Shown here in pieces: positions 1-7,316 of a DNA stretch of 13,854 nucleotides. The position numbers and the translations under genes are program-made. The DNA is from Candidatus Poseidoniaceae archaeon (lineage in GTDB: Archaea; Thermoplasmatota; Poseidoniia; Poseidoniales; Poseidoniaceae). The notes under the pieces were generated by a model. The model made no database searches. It saw only the letters and a program-made list of their open reading frames with translations, and was not told the DNA's origin. Position 1 is the first letter of the stretch; every line of letters starts with the position of its first letter. The stretch is from the NCBI GenBank assembly GCA_013329925.1, contig DUJK01000134.1:1-13854 (forward strand), read 5' to 3'.

Positions 1-440
1 GAAGGTCTTATCTTCAAGCCCTTAGCAAGCGCAACGAAACCTAAAATCAAAGTTATCTGAACTAATACAGAACCCAGTATACCGCCAATTGCGAAATCTG
101 CTACCTCAGGATTTTTGTCAACATTCAATGCCGATGTGGAAGTAACTAGAATCTCAGGGAGCGATGTACCAATAGACACAATTGTCAACCCAATAACCAC
201 TTCTGGTATTCCCCCTCTGCGGGCTAATCCTTTAGCCCCTTCAATAAAAAAGTCAGCCGAAACCACAAGTAAGCTCAAAGCTAGTAGTAATATGAATACT
301 GAAAACAAAATTCCACTACCCCCAAAGTTGGCAGACAGGACTTGACTGGCAATTATTGCTAGGAAAAGTGCAGCCAACATCAACAGGGTATTGAATTGGA
401 GAAGTTGAGGAATGCCCATCAACTTATTGCCCCGCGACAT
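1..440 (-). CDS. Ca2+/cation antiporter (CaCA superfamily, YrbG/CaxA-like), 5' part only
   Basis: This is the N-terminal 146 residues of a sodium/calcium exchanger-type membrane protein; the rest lies beyond the left edge. The family exchanges Ca2+ for Na+, H+ or K+ across the cytoplasmic membrane. The ATG at 440 follows an in-frame TAA 24 bases upstream, so the start is well fixed. Hydrophobic segments lie near residues 17-35, 43-62, 80-92 and 117-140. The alpha-1 repeat signature GTSLPE is at residues 91-96, including the Glu that binds the cation in this family. The second half of the repeat reads GSVLVQ (123-128), where many relatives have GSN followed by a second Asn, so some ligands may differ. 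It diverges from the aquaporin gene with about 90 bases between them. Confidence 0.85.
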   Translation of the reverse strand, partial: MSRGNKLMGIPQLLQFNTLLMLAALFLAIIASQVLSANFGGSGILFSVFILLLALSLLVVSADFFIEGAKGLARRGGIPEVVIGLTIVSIGTSLPEILVTSTSALNVDKNPEVADFAIGGILGSVLVQITLILGFVALAKGLKIRP

Positions 441-530
441 GGGCTTGCCAAACAGTGTGACTTATTCACCATTATGTTTACATATATTCCATGGGACAAA
501 TGAATTAACCTTCTTGAATTTGCAGGAAAC
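441..530. promoter_or_regulatory. Divergent intergenic region with shared TATA-like element
   Basis: These 90 bases separate the divergent antiporter and aquaporin starts. The strongest AT-rich element is TTTACATATATTCC at 478-491. It reads as TATA-like on both strands and lies about 40 bases from each start, compatible with short archaeal leaders. An AGGA at 524-527 precedes the aquaporin ATG. No strong SD is seen before the antiporter. The promoter assignment is inference. Confidence 0.4.
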
Positions 531-1136
531 ATGCGCACTGAATTCTTATCTGAGTTGATAGGAACCTTTGTGATGGTATTTATCGGCTGTTATTCGATAA
601 AAGCCGGTTATTCTCCAGCGATAATTTCCTTCTCATTTGGTTTCGCTGTTTTCATGGTGATTTTGACGTCAAGAAAATATAGTGGCGCACATATTAATCC
701 GGCTGTATCAATCGCCTTTTCAATAACCGGTGAGTTGGACAAAAAAATGTTAATGCCGTATTTACTTGCTCAATTTGTTGGCGGAATAATTGCTGCGTAT
801 CTAGTCGGTGATTTTGGTGCTACTGAATTTTCAGTAAATACCAGCACCGGTATTGGAATCGAGATTTTAATCACCTTTATCTTAATGATGAGTATTTATT
901 TTACAATTTTTAGAACTGATAGTGATTTAATTGTCGCCTTTGTGGTAGGTTCAGTAGTTGGCTGTTTGGCATTTGTTTTTGGCACTTATACCGGTGCTTC
1001 GATGAATCCAGCCAGAACGTTCGGGCCAAATTTAATATCCAATTCTACAACTGTAATTCCAATTTATCTTATTTCAACAATTCTTGGTTCCTGCATTGCA
1101 GCCTTTGCAATAAAGACAAAAAGCAGTAATAATTAG
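531..1136 (+). CDS. MIP-family aquaporin/small-solute channel
   Basis: A compact 201-residue major intrinsic protein, a channel in the cytoplasmic membrane for water or small neutral solutes. Six hydrophobic segments are visible at about 5-24, 28-47, 73-93, 107-127, 133-151 and 171-194. Both half-helix NPA motifs are intact: HINPAV at 54-59 and SMNPAR at 157-162. Counting from the NPA motifs against E. coli AqpZ, the aromatic/arginine filter would be Phe36, Ala147, Ala156 and Arg162. AqpZ has a His at the second position and archaeal AqpM an Ile, so this pore looks wider than a strict water channel and might pass glycerol, urea or similar solutes. That is inference from an alignment by eye. 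The protein is slightly short for the family because loops and termini are minimal. AGGA lies a few bases before the ATG. Confidence 0.93.
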   Translation: MRTEFLSELIGTFVMVFIGCYSIKAGYSPAIISFSFGFAVFMVILTSRKYSGAHINPAVSIAFSITGELDKKMLMPYLLAQFVGGIIAAYLVGDFGATEFSVNTSTGIGIEILITFILMMSIYFTIFRTDSDLIVAFVVGSVVGCLAFVFGTYTGASMNPARTFGPNLISNSTTVIPIYLISTILGSCIAAFAIKTKSSNN

Positions 1137-1187
1137 TGACATTTTATTGGCAATCAATTCAAAAGAGAGATTGTTTTGGCGTTGGTT

Positions 1188-1457
1188 ATGTCAGAGAAGC
1201 GTGTCTTGCGTAAATTGAACAAACTAGCTTCGAGAATTTACTCTAAAATAGAGTCTGTTAGAGATGAAATGGACGATCTTGAAATCGAGTTTGAACTCCT
1301 CCAACGACAAATCAAAAAGTTACAGGCAAAAGCCGGTAACAAGGTAACTGCGTCAGATGAAGTTGAAGTTATCATGGAAGTGGATGAAGATAATGATGAT
1401 GATGAAATTGATTTAGAGAACACATCAGCGGTAAATATCACACCTAAAAAATTCTGA
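1188..1457 (+). CDS. Small acidic coiled-coil protein of unknown function
   Basis: I do not recognise this family. From the ATG at 1188 it encodes 89 residues; an in-frame TTG at 1176 would add four. Residues about 5-50 are rich in Leu/Ile with charged residues in heptad-like spacing, consistent with a coiled coil. They are followed by a strongly acidic stretch (DEDNDDDEIDLE) and a short tail ending in PKKF. There is no membrane segment, Cys pair or signal peptide. It lies 51 bases after the aquaporin and may be co-transcribed. Its TGA stop is immediately followed by the stop of the convergent dehydrogenase gene. Coding status is supported by the heptad pattern and the lack of a better frame. 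Function is unknown. Confidence 0.65.
   Translation: MSEKRVLRKLNKLASRIYSKIESVRDEMDDLEIEFELLQRQIKKLQAKAGNKVTASDEVEVIMEVDEDNDDDEIDLENTSAVNITPKKF
1446..1451 (-). terminator. Possible U-run terminator for the dehydrogenase gene
   Basis: Read on the minus strand this is TTTTTT starting 7 bases past the stop of the dehydrogenase gene. Archaeal termination often uses U-tracts without a hairpin. It lies inside the 3' end of the convergent coiled-coil gene, so the two transcripts would overlap. The assignment is tentative because the tract is short. Confidence 0.3.
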
Positions 1458-2639
1458 TTAATTTTCAGACAGTGTTTTTGCCAACCTGTTGGCAATCAAA
1501 TCTCCAACTTGGCTACATGATGAATCTCCACCTAAGTCGTAAGTTAGGTATTTACCCTCTGCAAGGTGTTGGGCAACACATGTTTCAATAACTGAAGCCA
1601 CGTCAAGCAACTCTTGGCTATCATTTTTCCTTCCAAGCCAATCCATCATCATTTGTACTGAATTAATCGATGCTATTGGGTTAACTTTGTTCATACCAGC
1701 ATATTTTGGTGAAGAACCGTGAACTGGTTCAAAGAAAGCATGCTTATCACCAATATTACCAGATCCTGCCATACCCATTCCGCCCTGCAATACAGCAGCA
1801 AGGTCGGTGGCAATATCGCCAAACATATTTGAAGTTACAACTACATCATAGTGTTCAGGAGTTCTTGTTAACCATTGAGTAAAGGCATCTATGTAACCGT
1901 AATCTGTGGAAATTTCGGAGTAATTTGACGCAACTTGGTCAAAGGTTTTACGGAATAATTGACAACCTCTTGTTACATTACTTTTGTCAATGCATGAGAC
2001 TCTGTTTACTCCGTCTGAAGGAGCGCCATTACGGGTTTTACAGATTTCAAATCCCATTCTAACCAATCGCTCGGTTCCGTGAGAGGAAATCGGTCTTGGA
2101 TCGTATACGACCTCACCCTTTAATCCTGGAAATTCAACTTCAGGGATTACATAATCTTCGAGCCCCTGTGCTCGATTAGATGCTCTTTTTAATAGCGAGT
2201 GATATAATCCCTCAGTATTTTCTCGCAAAATGGTCATGTCAACCATTTCAGGCTCCCATATTTGTCTAAACTTACCGTGGACTTTGTGCATAACTCCATT
2301 GAAAAGTTTGACTGGCCGAACATTTGCGTACAAATCTAGACCGCTTCTAAGTCCTAAAATTACCGAACCTCCTGCAAGGTCGCCATTAGGCAGATAAGCC
2401 CCTGGATGTCCTATTGCGCCAAGGAATATTGCATCGGATTCATCTCGGCAAAATTCAAATGAACCTTCTGCCCATTCTTGACCTGTTGCTTTGTAGAGTT
2501 GCCCGCCACAGGCAATTTCAGTTAAATCAAACCCAATATTGGTATTTTCTGAGATTGTGTTGAGGATTTTAGATGCTTCAATGGCGACTTCCCTCCCAGT
2601 CCCGTCGCCCGGAAGTATTGCTATACGGTAGTCGCCCAT
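1458..2639 (-). CDS. Isocitrate/isopropylmalate dehydrogenase-family beta-decarboxylating dehydrogenase
   Basis: A complete 393-residue member of the IDH/IPMDH fold, cytosolic enzymes that oxidise and decarboxylate 2-hydroxyacids such as isocitrate or 3-isopropylmalate. The fold's signatures are present: GDGTG (11-15); substrate arginines Arg98, Arg108 and Arg139; the catalytic Tyr146 and Lys219; and metal-binding aspartates Asp251, Asp275 and Asp279 (GDIATD). The nucleotide site reads HGSSPKYAG (307-315). Lys312 and Tyr313 match the residues that give E. coli IDH its NADP preference, whereas NAD enzymes normally have Asp there. The substrate loop GGSVILGLR (90-98) has Ser at the IDH phosphoserine position but Ile where IDH has Asn, so the substrate cannot be fixed: isocitrate, isopropylmalate and homoisocitrate or tartrate types remain possible. 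It follows the E1 gene by 80 bases. No SD is obvious before the ATG. Confidence 0.9.
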   Translation of the reverse strand: MGDYRIAILPGDGTGREVAIEASKILNTISENTNIGFDLTEIACGGQLYKATGQEWAEGSFEFCRDESDAIFLGAIGHPGAYLPNGDLAGGSVILGLRSGLDLYANVRPVKLFNGVMHKVHGKFRQIWEPEMVDMTILRENTEGLYHSLLKRASNRAQGLEDYVIPEVEFPGLKGEVVYDPRPISSHGTERLVRMGFEICKTRNGAPSDGVNRVSCIDKSNVTRGCQLFRKTFDQVASNYSEISTDYGYIDAFTQWLTRTPEHYDVVVTSNMFGDIATDLAAVLQGGMGMAGSGNIGDKHAFFEPVHGSSPKYAGMNKVNPIASINSVQMMMDWLGRKNDSQELLDVASVIETCVAQHLAEGKYLTYDLGGDSSCSQVGDLIANRLAKTLSEN

Positions 2640-2719
2640 GAATTGGCCACGGGCAACTGGTAAATGAACGAAACCCTAACAAAAAAGTATAATTCCAACT
2701 GGTTTTATAAACGGTTAAT
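2640..2719 (-). promoter_or_regulatory. Gap between E1 and dehydrogenase genes: TATA-like box and T-run
   Basis: Reading the minus strand, the gap contains TTTATAAAACC (2711 to 2701), a good TATA-like element, then AATTATAC and a TTTTTT run (2686 to 2681). The T-run could end the E1 transcript. The TATA-like box could start a separate transcript for the dehydrogenase with a leader of about 40 bases. Both readings are inference from composition. Confidence 0.35.
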
Positions 2720-5320
2720 TTAGTTGTTGTAAGACGCCTTGAGAATGTCAATTACATGTTCTAAAGATGGAAGAGTATGATTTTCTAATGGAGGAGAAAA
2801 AGGCACTGGAGTATCTAAGGCACCAATTACGCAAGGTGCTGACTCCAATGAATAAAAGCATGATTCTAGAATACGACTTTGAATTGTATGACCAAGTCCG
2901 CCGCTCCATTGACCCTCTTGTAGTATTACCAATCTCCCAGTTCGCATAACTGAATCAATACATGTTTGGGCATCAAATGGAATAATTGTTCTCAAATCAA
3001 TTATTTCAATTTCAATGCCTTCTTCACTAAGAATATCTGCTGCTTGTTGAGCGATATGCAGCATTGCTCCCCAAGTAATCAAAGAGATATCACGACCTCC
3101 CCTTACTACTGAGGCCTTACCAATCTTGTAATTTTCGTTTGCCTCAATCGCCGTAATAACGCTTTTTGTATCGACTTTCTGATTAATATTCTGACCCCAG
3201 CCAGTCAATCCACCTCGCAAGCCATACAAGCCAATATGCTCGAGCATAATAACCGGGTCTGGTATTTCCGCTGCCTCAATCAATAAATCATATGCGTCTT
3301 GAGGTGTTGCTGGAGCCAAAACAATAATTCCTGGATCATTGGCAAACCATGATTCAATCATGTTGGCATGAAATGGCCCAGACCTTGTTTTTGCCCCTAA
3401 TGGAATACGAATGGTCATGGGGCAATCTGCTCCCCATCGCCATCTTAACATAGCTGCGTTGTTAATCAGTGCATTGAATCCAAGTGCGGCAAACCCACCA
3501 AATTGGATTTCGACCATCGGGCGCATTCCGGATAATGCAGCCCCTATTCCAGTATGAACAATAATTGCTTCACAAAGCGGCATATCGATTAATTTCTCAT
3601 CATGTCCTGCATTTTTCAGAGCGATATTCATACCAAAAGCACCAGCTACTTCCATATCCTCACCAATAAATACGCAGTCATCCCCGTATCTATCAGCGAT
3701 TTCTACCATGGCTTGTTGGATTGCTCTGGCGTACGTCCAGCCACCCGTTTCAGCATAACTCAATGTTGAGACGCCTACTTGAACTGCCGCTTCTTGATGG
3801 TTTAAGTTTGGATTAGAAAGCCGGTTGAGGTGATCTTGGTGAGACTCAGCGTCAGAGATACTAGTAATTCCTTTTGTGACCGTTTCTGGGCTTGGCCAGT
3901 CCATTGCTAAAAGACTATGATAATCTGCCTCAACTAATTGCTTTTCTTGGTTTTCTAATTCAATTATTTCATCTTCACTAACGCCAAGGTTCAGCAGTAA
4001 TTCTCGGTGAGTACTAATCGGGTCTTTTGCAGCCCAATAATCCAACAATTCCCGATCTACGTAACCAGGAGGGGTACCCGATTCACTACCTAAATAGAGA
4101 TCATCGTGGTGATGCGCATGGCCACAACCTCTCATCGTTTCCACGTGAATTAGAGTCGGGCCTCCCCCCTCTAAGGCGAATTCTCGAGCGCAAGCAACAC
4201 TTGCATACCATGAAGCTGGGTCAGAACCATCAATAGTCCAACTAGGAAAACCCATTGCTGAGGCTTTATCTGCCCAAACCTCGACCCCTGATTGGTTATT
4301 AGTCGCCGTATCTAAAGCAATTTGATTATTTTGCAAAATGTAAGTTATTGGTAAACCCCTTGTTCCCGCTAAATTCAATGCTTCCCAAAACTCACCAGAA
4401 GAAGACGCTCCCTCACCTATACAGGCAACGTGGAAACGCGGTAGTTTTTGTTGCCATGCAGCAAATGCCAATCCAGTCATAGTGGCACTGGCAATTGGCA
4501 GAGGTGCGGTTGGAGGTAACACCCCCACATGCCAGGCTCCAATGTGTAAATCTCTTCCACCAGCGTCTTCCCAGCCGCCATTCTGATTGGAACCAACTTT
4601 ACCAAGATTTGCTGCCATAACGTTTAGTGGTGTATCACCCATTGCCAGTGCAAGACCGACATCACGAATCATTGGAGCAACCAAATCTCCATCGTAACCC
4701 TTTCCTGGAGTTGCAGATAAATCAGCATTAGGGTCCTTTTCCAAGCCACTAGCGACCGCTACAACGGCTTCTTGCCAGGTTGAACGGAACCCCTTGCCAC
4801 CAAACTTACTACCATCTGGGGTTTCAATACCGTTGGTGAAAATTTCTTTTAATACTTCATCCATGTACCTTGTTCTAGTCATATGACATTGCCAATCAAG
4901 TCTCTGTGCCAAGGTAATAGACATATAGTGGGCAAGCCGCCTTAACATCAGTTTCATGTCAAGTAAAAAGTGAGTATTTCTTCTGCCAACATAAGTCTCA
5001 ACATTCCTTCTGGGGATTACTTCTGATTGTTTTTCTTCCGCCATTTTAGAATTGAGTTGGGAGATTAGACCCTTGCTAAGCGCACTGATGAATCGTTTGG
5101 AAAATTTATTCCATGACGGCCCTTCAAACTGTTTGGGCTCAGAAGTTATTAGATGATCCCAAATATCGGCAACAAGTGAAATTTTACCGTCGTGTTGTTG
5201 GGTTACGAATAACAAAACTTCTCTCCTTGCTGCTGTAGCTAGAAGAGGTTGAGTGAAATCTAATGACGCTTTTGCCTCCCACTCTGAGCCGAAGATCTCT
5301 GGTAAATCACCCTGCGCCAT
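2720..5320 (-). CDS. Fused E1alpha-E1beta thiamine-diphosphate 2-oxoacid dehydrogenase
   Basis: An 866-residue single-chain E1 of a 2-oxoacid dehydrogenase complex (pyruvate, branched-chain or acetoin type), which decarboxylates the 2-oxoacid on thiamine diphosphate and passes the acyl group to lipoyl-E2. The alpha half (about 110-470) carries the ThDP/Mg motif from GEGASSSGE (302-310) to the Asn pair 331-332, and a His-rich active-site loop GCGHAHHHDDLY (398-409) like the HGHS loop of E1alpha. A linker of about 50 residues follows. The beta half (about 528-866) has GEDMEVAGAFG (553-563) and Glu584, the position of the ThDP-activating glutamate. Alpha and beta are usually separate genes; fused forms occur in some bacteria. 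The first 100 residues are an extension with no motif I recognise. No E2, E3 or lipoylation gene is in view, so the substrate is open. It starts 44 bases after the VTT gene. Confidence 0.92.
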   Translation of the reverse strand: MAQGDLPEIFGSEWEAKASLDFTQPLLATAARREVLLFVTQQHDGKISLVADIWDHLITSEPKQFEGPSWNKFSKRFISALSKGLISQLNSKMAEEKQSEVIPRRNVETYVGRRNTHFLLDMKLMLRRLAHYMSITLAQRLDWQCHMTRTRYMDEVLKEIFTNGIETPDGSKFGGKGFRSTWQEAVVAVASGLEKDPNADLSATPGKGYDGDLVAPMIRDVGLALAMGDTPLNVMAANLGKVGSNQNGGWEDAGGRDLHIGAWHVGVLPPTAPLPIASATMTGLAFAAWQQKLPRFHVACIGEGASSSGEFWEALNLAGTRGLPITYILQNNQIALDTATNNQSGVEVWADKASAMGFPSWTIDGSDPASWYASVACAREFALEGGGPTLIHVETMRGCGHAHHHDDLYLGSESGTPPGYVDRELLDYWAAKDPISTHRELLLNLGVSEDEIIELENQEKQLVEADYHSLLAMDWPSPETVTKGITSISDAESHQDHLNRLSNPNLNHQEAAVQVGVSTLSYAETGGWTYARAIQQAMVEIADRYGDDCVFIGEDMEVAGAFGMNIALKNAGHDEKLIDMPLCEAIIVHTGIGAALSGMRPMVEIQFGGFAALGFNALINNAAMLRWRWGADCPMTIRIPLGAKTRSGPFHANMIESWFANDPGIIVLAPATPQDAYDLLIEAAEIPDPVIMLEHIGLYGLRGGLTGWGQNINQKVDTKSVITAIEANENYKIGKASVVRGGRDISLITWGAMLHIAQQAADILSEEGIEIEIIDLRTIIPFDAQTCIDSVMRTGRLVILQEGQWSGGLGHTIQSRILESCFYSLESAPCVIGALDTPVPFSPPLENHTLPSLEHVIDILKASYNN

Positions 5321-5364
5321 GACAAAGCCACCGGAATCTTACATACAAATTGAACGATTAATGT

Positions 5365-6099
5365 TCAGTTGAGATCTACCTTAGATTCTAGGGATTTCAT
5401 GGTGACTCTAGCCACGACTATTGTTGCTAAAATTGAGGCAATAATACCGATAATCAGCAATATTGAGCCACTTGGAGAATCCTTGAATCCATCCATGCCC
5501 CCACCCGATAGCACAATTTTACCAGCAGCATGACCAAAGTAGGCATAGGCAAGAGAGTATACTATACTTGATAGATTTGAGAGGAAAAACACTCGAGTAC
5601 TTACCGGGCTGCTAGCCATGATATAATTCAACCATTCATCGGGAATAACCGGTGATAATCTTACTAACACAGAGATTTGCATTGCTTCTTCATTTATTGC
5701 CAATTCCAGATTTTTTAACCGCTCATCTTTAGCGACCATTGCCTCAATTCTCTCCCTGAATAACCATCTTCCTAACAGGAACGCTAGAATACCGCCAACT
5801 ACTGAAGCGAAGAAATTAACCAACACTGCTATCCAATAAGGGAATATTGCCCCAGAGCCAACTTTCAAAATCGGTGTCGGGGCCAACAAAACCACTGCAA
5901 TAGACACCATTATGGCATAAAATATTGGAGCTAACGGCCCCAATTCTTCTACCCAATCAATAAAATCTCCGACATCTTTGAAAGCATAATAACCTAAAGA
6001 AAGCCAAACTAAAACCACACCAAGACTAATGAAAACTCTGATACGGCCTGCTTTACCTTGTTTGATTTTTATTCGATTTGTCTTTTTTGCAGAGGACAA
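5365..6099 (-). CDS. VTT/SNARE-associated (TVP38/TMEM64, DedA-like) membrane protein
   Basis: A 244-residue polytopic membrane protein of the VTT family. Relatives include TVP38/TMEM64 and DedA proteins, which are linked to lipid scrambling or transport and membrane homeostasis. A basic N-terminus (residues 3-21) precedes hydrophobic segments at about 22-40, 56-73, 83-112, 165-188 and 211-231. The family core is visible: a small-residue/Gly-rich segment (GGILAFLLGRWLFR), then LVRLSPVIPDEWLNY at 145-159 with Arg147, Pro150, Pro153 and the Asn-Tyr pair. The start is TTG at 6099, because no ATG/GTG lies before the conserved core and a perfect GGAGG sits 8 bases upstream, inside the end of the regulator gene. 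The two genes are 3 bases apart and therefore translationally coupled. Confidence 0.85.
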   Translation of the reverse strand: MSSAKKTNRIKIKQGKAGRIRVFISLGVVLVWLSLGYYAFKDVGDFIDWVEELGPLAPIFYAIMVSIAVVLLAPTPILKVGSGAIFPYWIAVLVNFFASVVGGILAFLLGRWLFRERIEAMVAKDERLKNLELAINEEAMQISVLVRLSPVIPDEWLNYIMASSPVSTRVFFLSNLSSIVYSLAYAYFGHAAGKIVLSGGGMDGFKDSPSGSILLIIGIIASILATIVVARVTMKSLESKVDLN

Positions 6100-6102
6100 A
6101 AA

Positions 6103-7203
6103 TTATTCCTCCTCTTCATCTTTTCCCGCGATATTATCCACAGTGGGAAAAGAGTCTAAAACATCGCTTACCATTTGAGTTACATCTTCAATTTGAGTGA
6201 TTAGTGTGATATCTTCCACAGTACCTGGTCTGCCTAATTTCCACATTAATTCGTAAACCAACTCATTGGTAAGGCGGGTCAATTTCAAAACTTCTGGGTC
6301 AACTCCAAAAAGTTCCTCTTCAGGCCTCAAGGCCACTAAATCCGGCTTTTCATCCAAAACTTCATCCATTATTTCTGCAACTTCAAGTTCAAGAGATTCT
6401 GCTTGTTGCTCAAGAATATCTTCCATTGTAGTCATACCTCCCTTGAGTTTGGTGGAACGAGCGTTACCGCTACCGAGTGTCTCACTCTTGGTAATTTCAT
6501 TTAGCGTGGCCGAAGTTGGTTGATTAGATTGCATACCATCATCTTGCTCTGGATTATTAGGAAGGGAATTAGGATCAACATCTTGCACTAGATTATTAAG
6601 GGCAATTCTAAGCATTGCTGCCATGGTAGAAGGGTCAAACATATCTTGTACTTCGATCCCTTCTTCATCCATCTGGACTAATATTTCATCAATAAAACCT
6701 GGATTGATTTTCTCTGGTCCAACCAAACCTTTCAACATCGGCAAAGCCCAAGTTGAGTCGCCCATCAGCATAGCAACATCAAAACTTCCTCCACCGGAAT
6801 TTGGTCCTTCTACATCTGCGGGGGGTGGCACAAACTGCTTTCTTGCATGTTTGTTTAATTGTTGAATTAAGATGTTCATATCTATTGGTTTGGTAATAAC
6901 TTCAGCAATACCTGCTTTGGCGGCTGATACCATGTATTCTTGACCTGTATTACGCGATAACACAACTATTCTGCACTTGAACGCAAATTCAGGGTCTGAC
7001 ATTAATCTTTGAGCAGCATCAATTGCATCGCCGGCTTTCCATTCCCCATCGATTAATACCACTTCAGGCATTGTTGCTAATGCCGTGCCTTCTGCTTGCC
7101 TGAGAGTCCCTGCTCTGGTAATATCAAAGCCCTCTCGCTCAAGTGTATTGGCAAGTAGGGTACGTCTACCTTCATTTTCGTCTGCAACGATAACCTTAGC
7201 CAG
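6103..7203 (-). CDS. Response-regulator-like protein: receiver domain plus unknown acidic C-terminal half
   Basis: From CTG at 7203 the product is 366 residues and begins M-A-K-V-I-V-A-D-E-N, a textbook receiver (REC) start. The phosphorylation set is complete at normal spacing: Asp8/Glu9, phosphoacceptor Asp52 (VLIDG), Ser83 and Lys105 (TKPID). Starting at the first ATG (7071) would delete the first 44 residues and the acidic pair. No ATG, GTG or TTG lies between an in-frame TAA (7216-7218) and that ATG. A six-G SD-like run precedes the CTG by 6 bases. After residue about 120 comes a Pro/Gly linker and about 240 residues of predicted helical, very acidic sequence ending in DEEEE, with no recognised DNA-binding or enzymatic output. 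It probably works through protein contacts. No histidine kinase is in the window. It overlaps functionally with the VTT gene, whose SD it contains. Confidence 0.8.
   Translation of the reverse strand: MAKVIVADENEGRRTLLANTLEREGFDITRAGTLRQAEGTALATMPEVVLIDGEWKAGDAIDAAQRLMSDPEFAFKCRIVVLSRNTGQEYMVSAAKAGIAEVITKPIDMNILIQQLNKHARKQFVPPPADVEGPNSGGGSFDVAMLMGDSTWALPMLKGLVGPEKINPGFIDEILVQMDEEGIEVQDMFDPSTMAAMLRIALNNLVQDVDPNSLPNNPEQDDGMQSNQPTSATLNEITKSETLGSGNARSTKLKGGMTTMEDILEQQAESLELEVAEIMDEVLDEKPDLVALRPEEELFGVDPEVLKLTRLTNELVYELMWKLGRPGTVEDITLITQIEDVTQMVSDVLDSFPTVDNIAGKDEEEE
6108..6112 (-). promoter_or_regulatory. Shine-Dalgarno site deciding the TTG start of the VTT gene
   Basis: Minus-strand GGAGG with an 8-base spacer to TTG at 6099. 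It lies in the last Glu codons of the regulator gene, so its coding region doubles as the ribosome-binding site of the next gene. Confidence 0.75.
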
Positions 7204-7316
7204 TTTAAGCCCCCCTTAAGTTAGGAAAACTAAGTCGGACATTTGAACCTCATGCTAAATTTTCTAGACAAAAGCCAATAACACTAGACCTCGAAAATTT
7301 CCGAAAACTGCAGGAT
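7204..7316 (-). promoter_or_regulatory. Intergenic region between the MoeZ-like gene and the regulator gene
   Basis: This 113-base gap is the longest in the minus-strand gene run. On the minus strand it holds an imperfect palindrome CGGAAATTTTCG (7303-7292; 5 of 6 pairs) 14 bases past the MoeZ-like stop. It also holds an AT-rich GAAAATTTA (about 7261-7253) that could be a TATA element, the 8-codon ORF, and the G6 SD run (7215-7210). A separate promoter for the regulator and VTT genes is plausible but unproven. Confidence 0.4.
7216..7242 (-). other. Candidate 8-codon upstream ORF (leader peptide) before the regulator gene
   Basis: Minus-strand ATG at 7242 is preceded by GAGG with a 5-base spacer. 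It encodes MSDLVFLT and stops at TAA (7218-7216), directly abutting the G-run in front of the CTG start. It is in the same frame as the regulator, so readthrough of that stop would give a regulator with 14 extra residues. It could be a real leader peptide, a chance ORF, or evidence of a nonsense change or a sequencing substitution. Confidence 0.35.

Noticed and set aside
115..345. Plus-strand 76-residue open frame
   Set aside because: It lies antisense to the antiporter, whose GTSLPE motif and membrane segments are clear; the plus-strand translation has no recognisable features.
1380..1412. GAT/GAA-rich tract as a DNA repeat
   Set aside because: It is a run of Asp/Glu codons in a coding frame without regular unit copies.
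1238..1495. Minus-strand open frame opposite the coiled-coil gene
   Set aside because: Its Ser-rich translation mirrors the acidic GAT/GAA codons of the plus-strand gene and it runs into the dehydrogenase 3' end.
7072..7203. A frameshift or pseudogene in the regulator gene
   Set aside because: The receiver sequence is continuous in one frame with all key residues at correct spacing; only the start codon is unusual, so no frameshift is needed.
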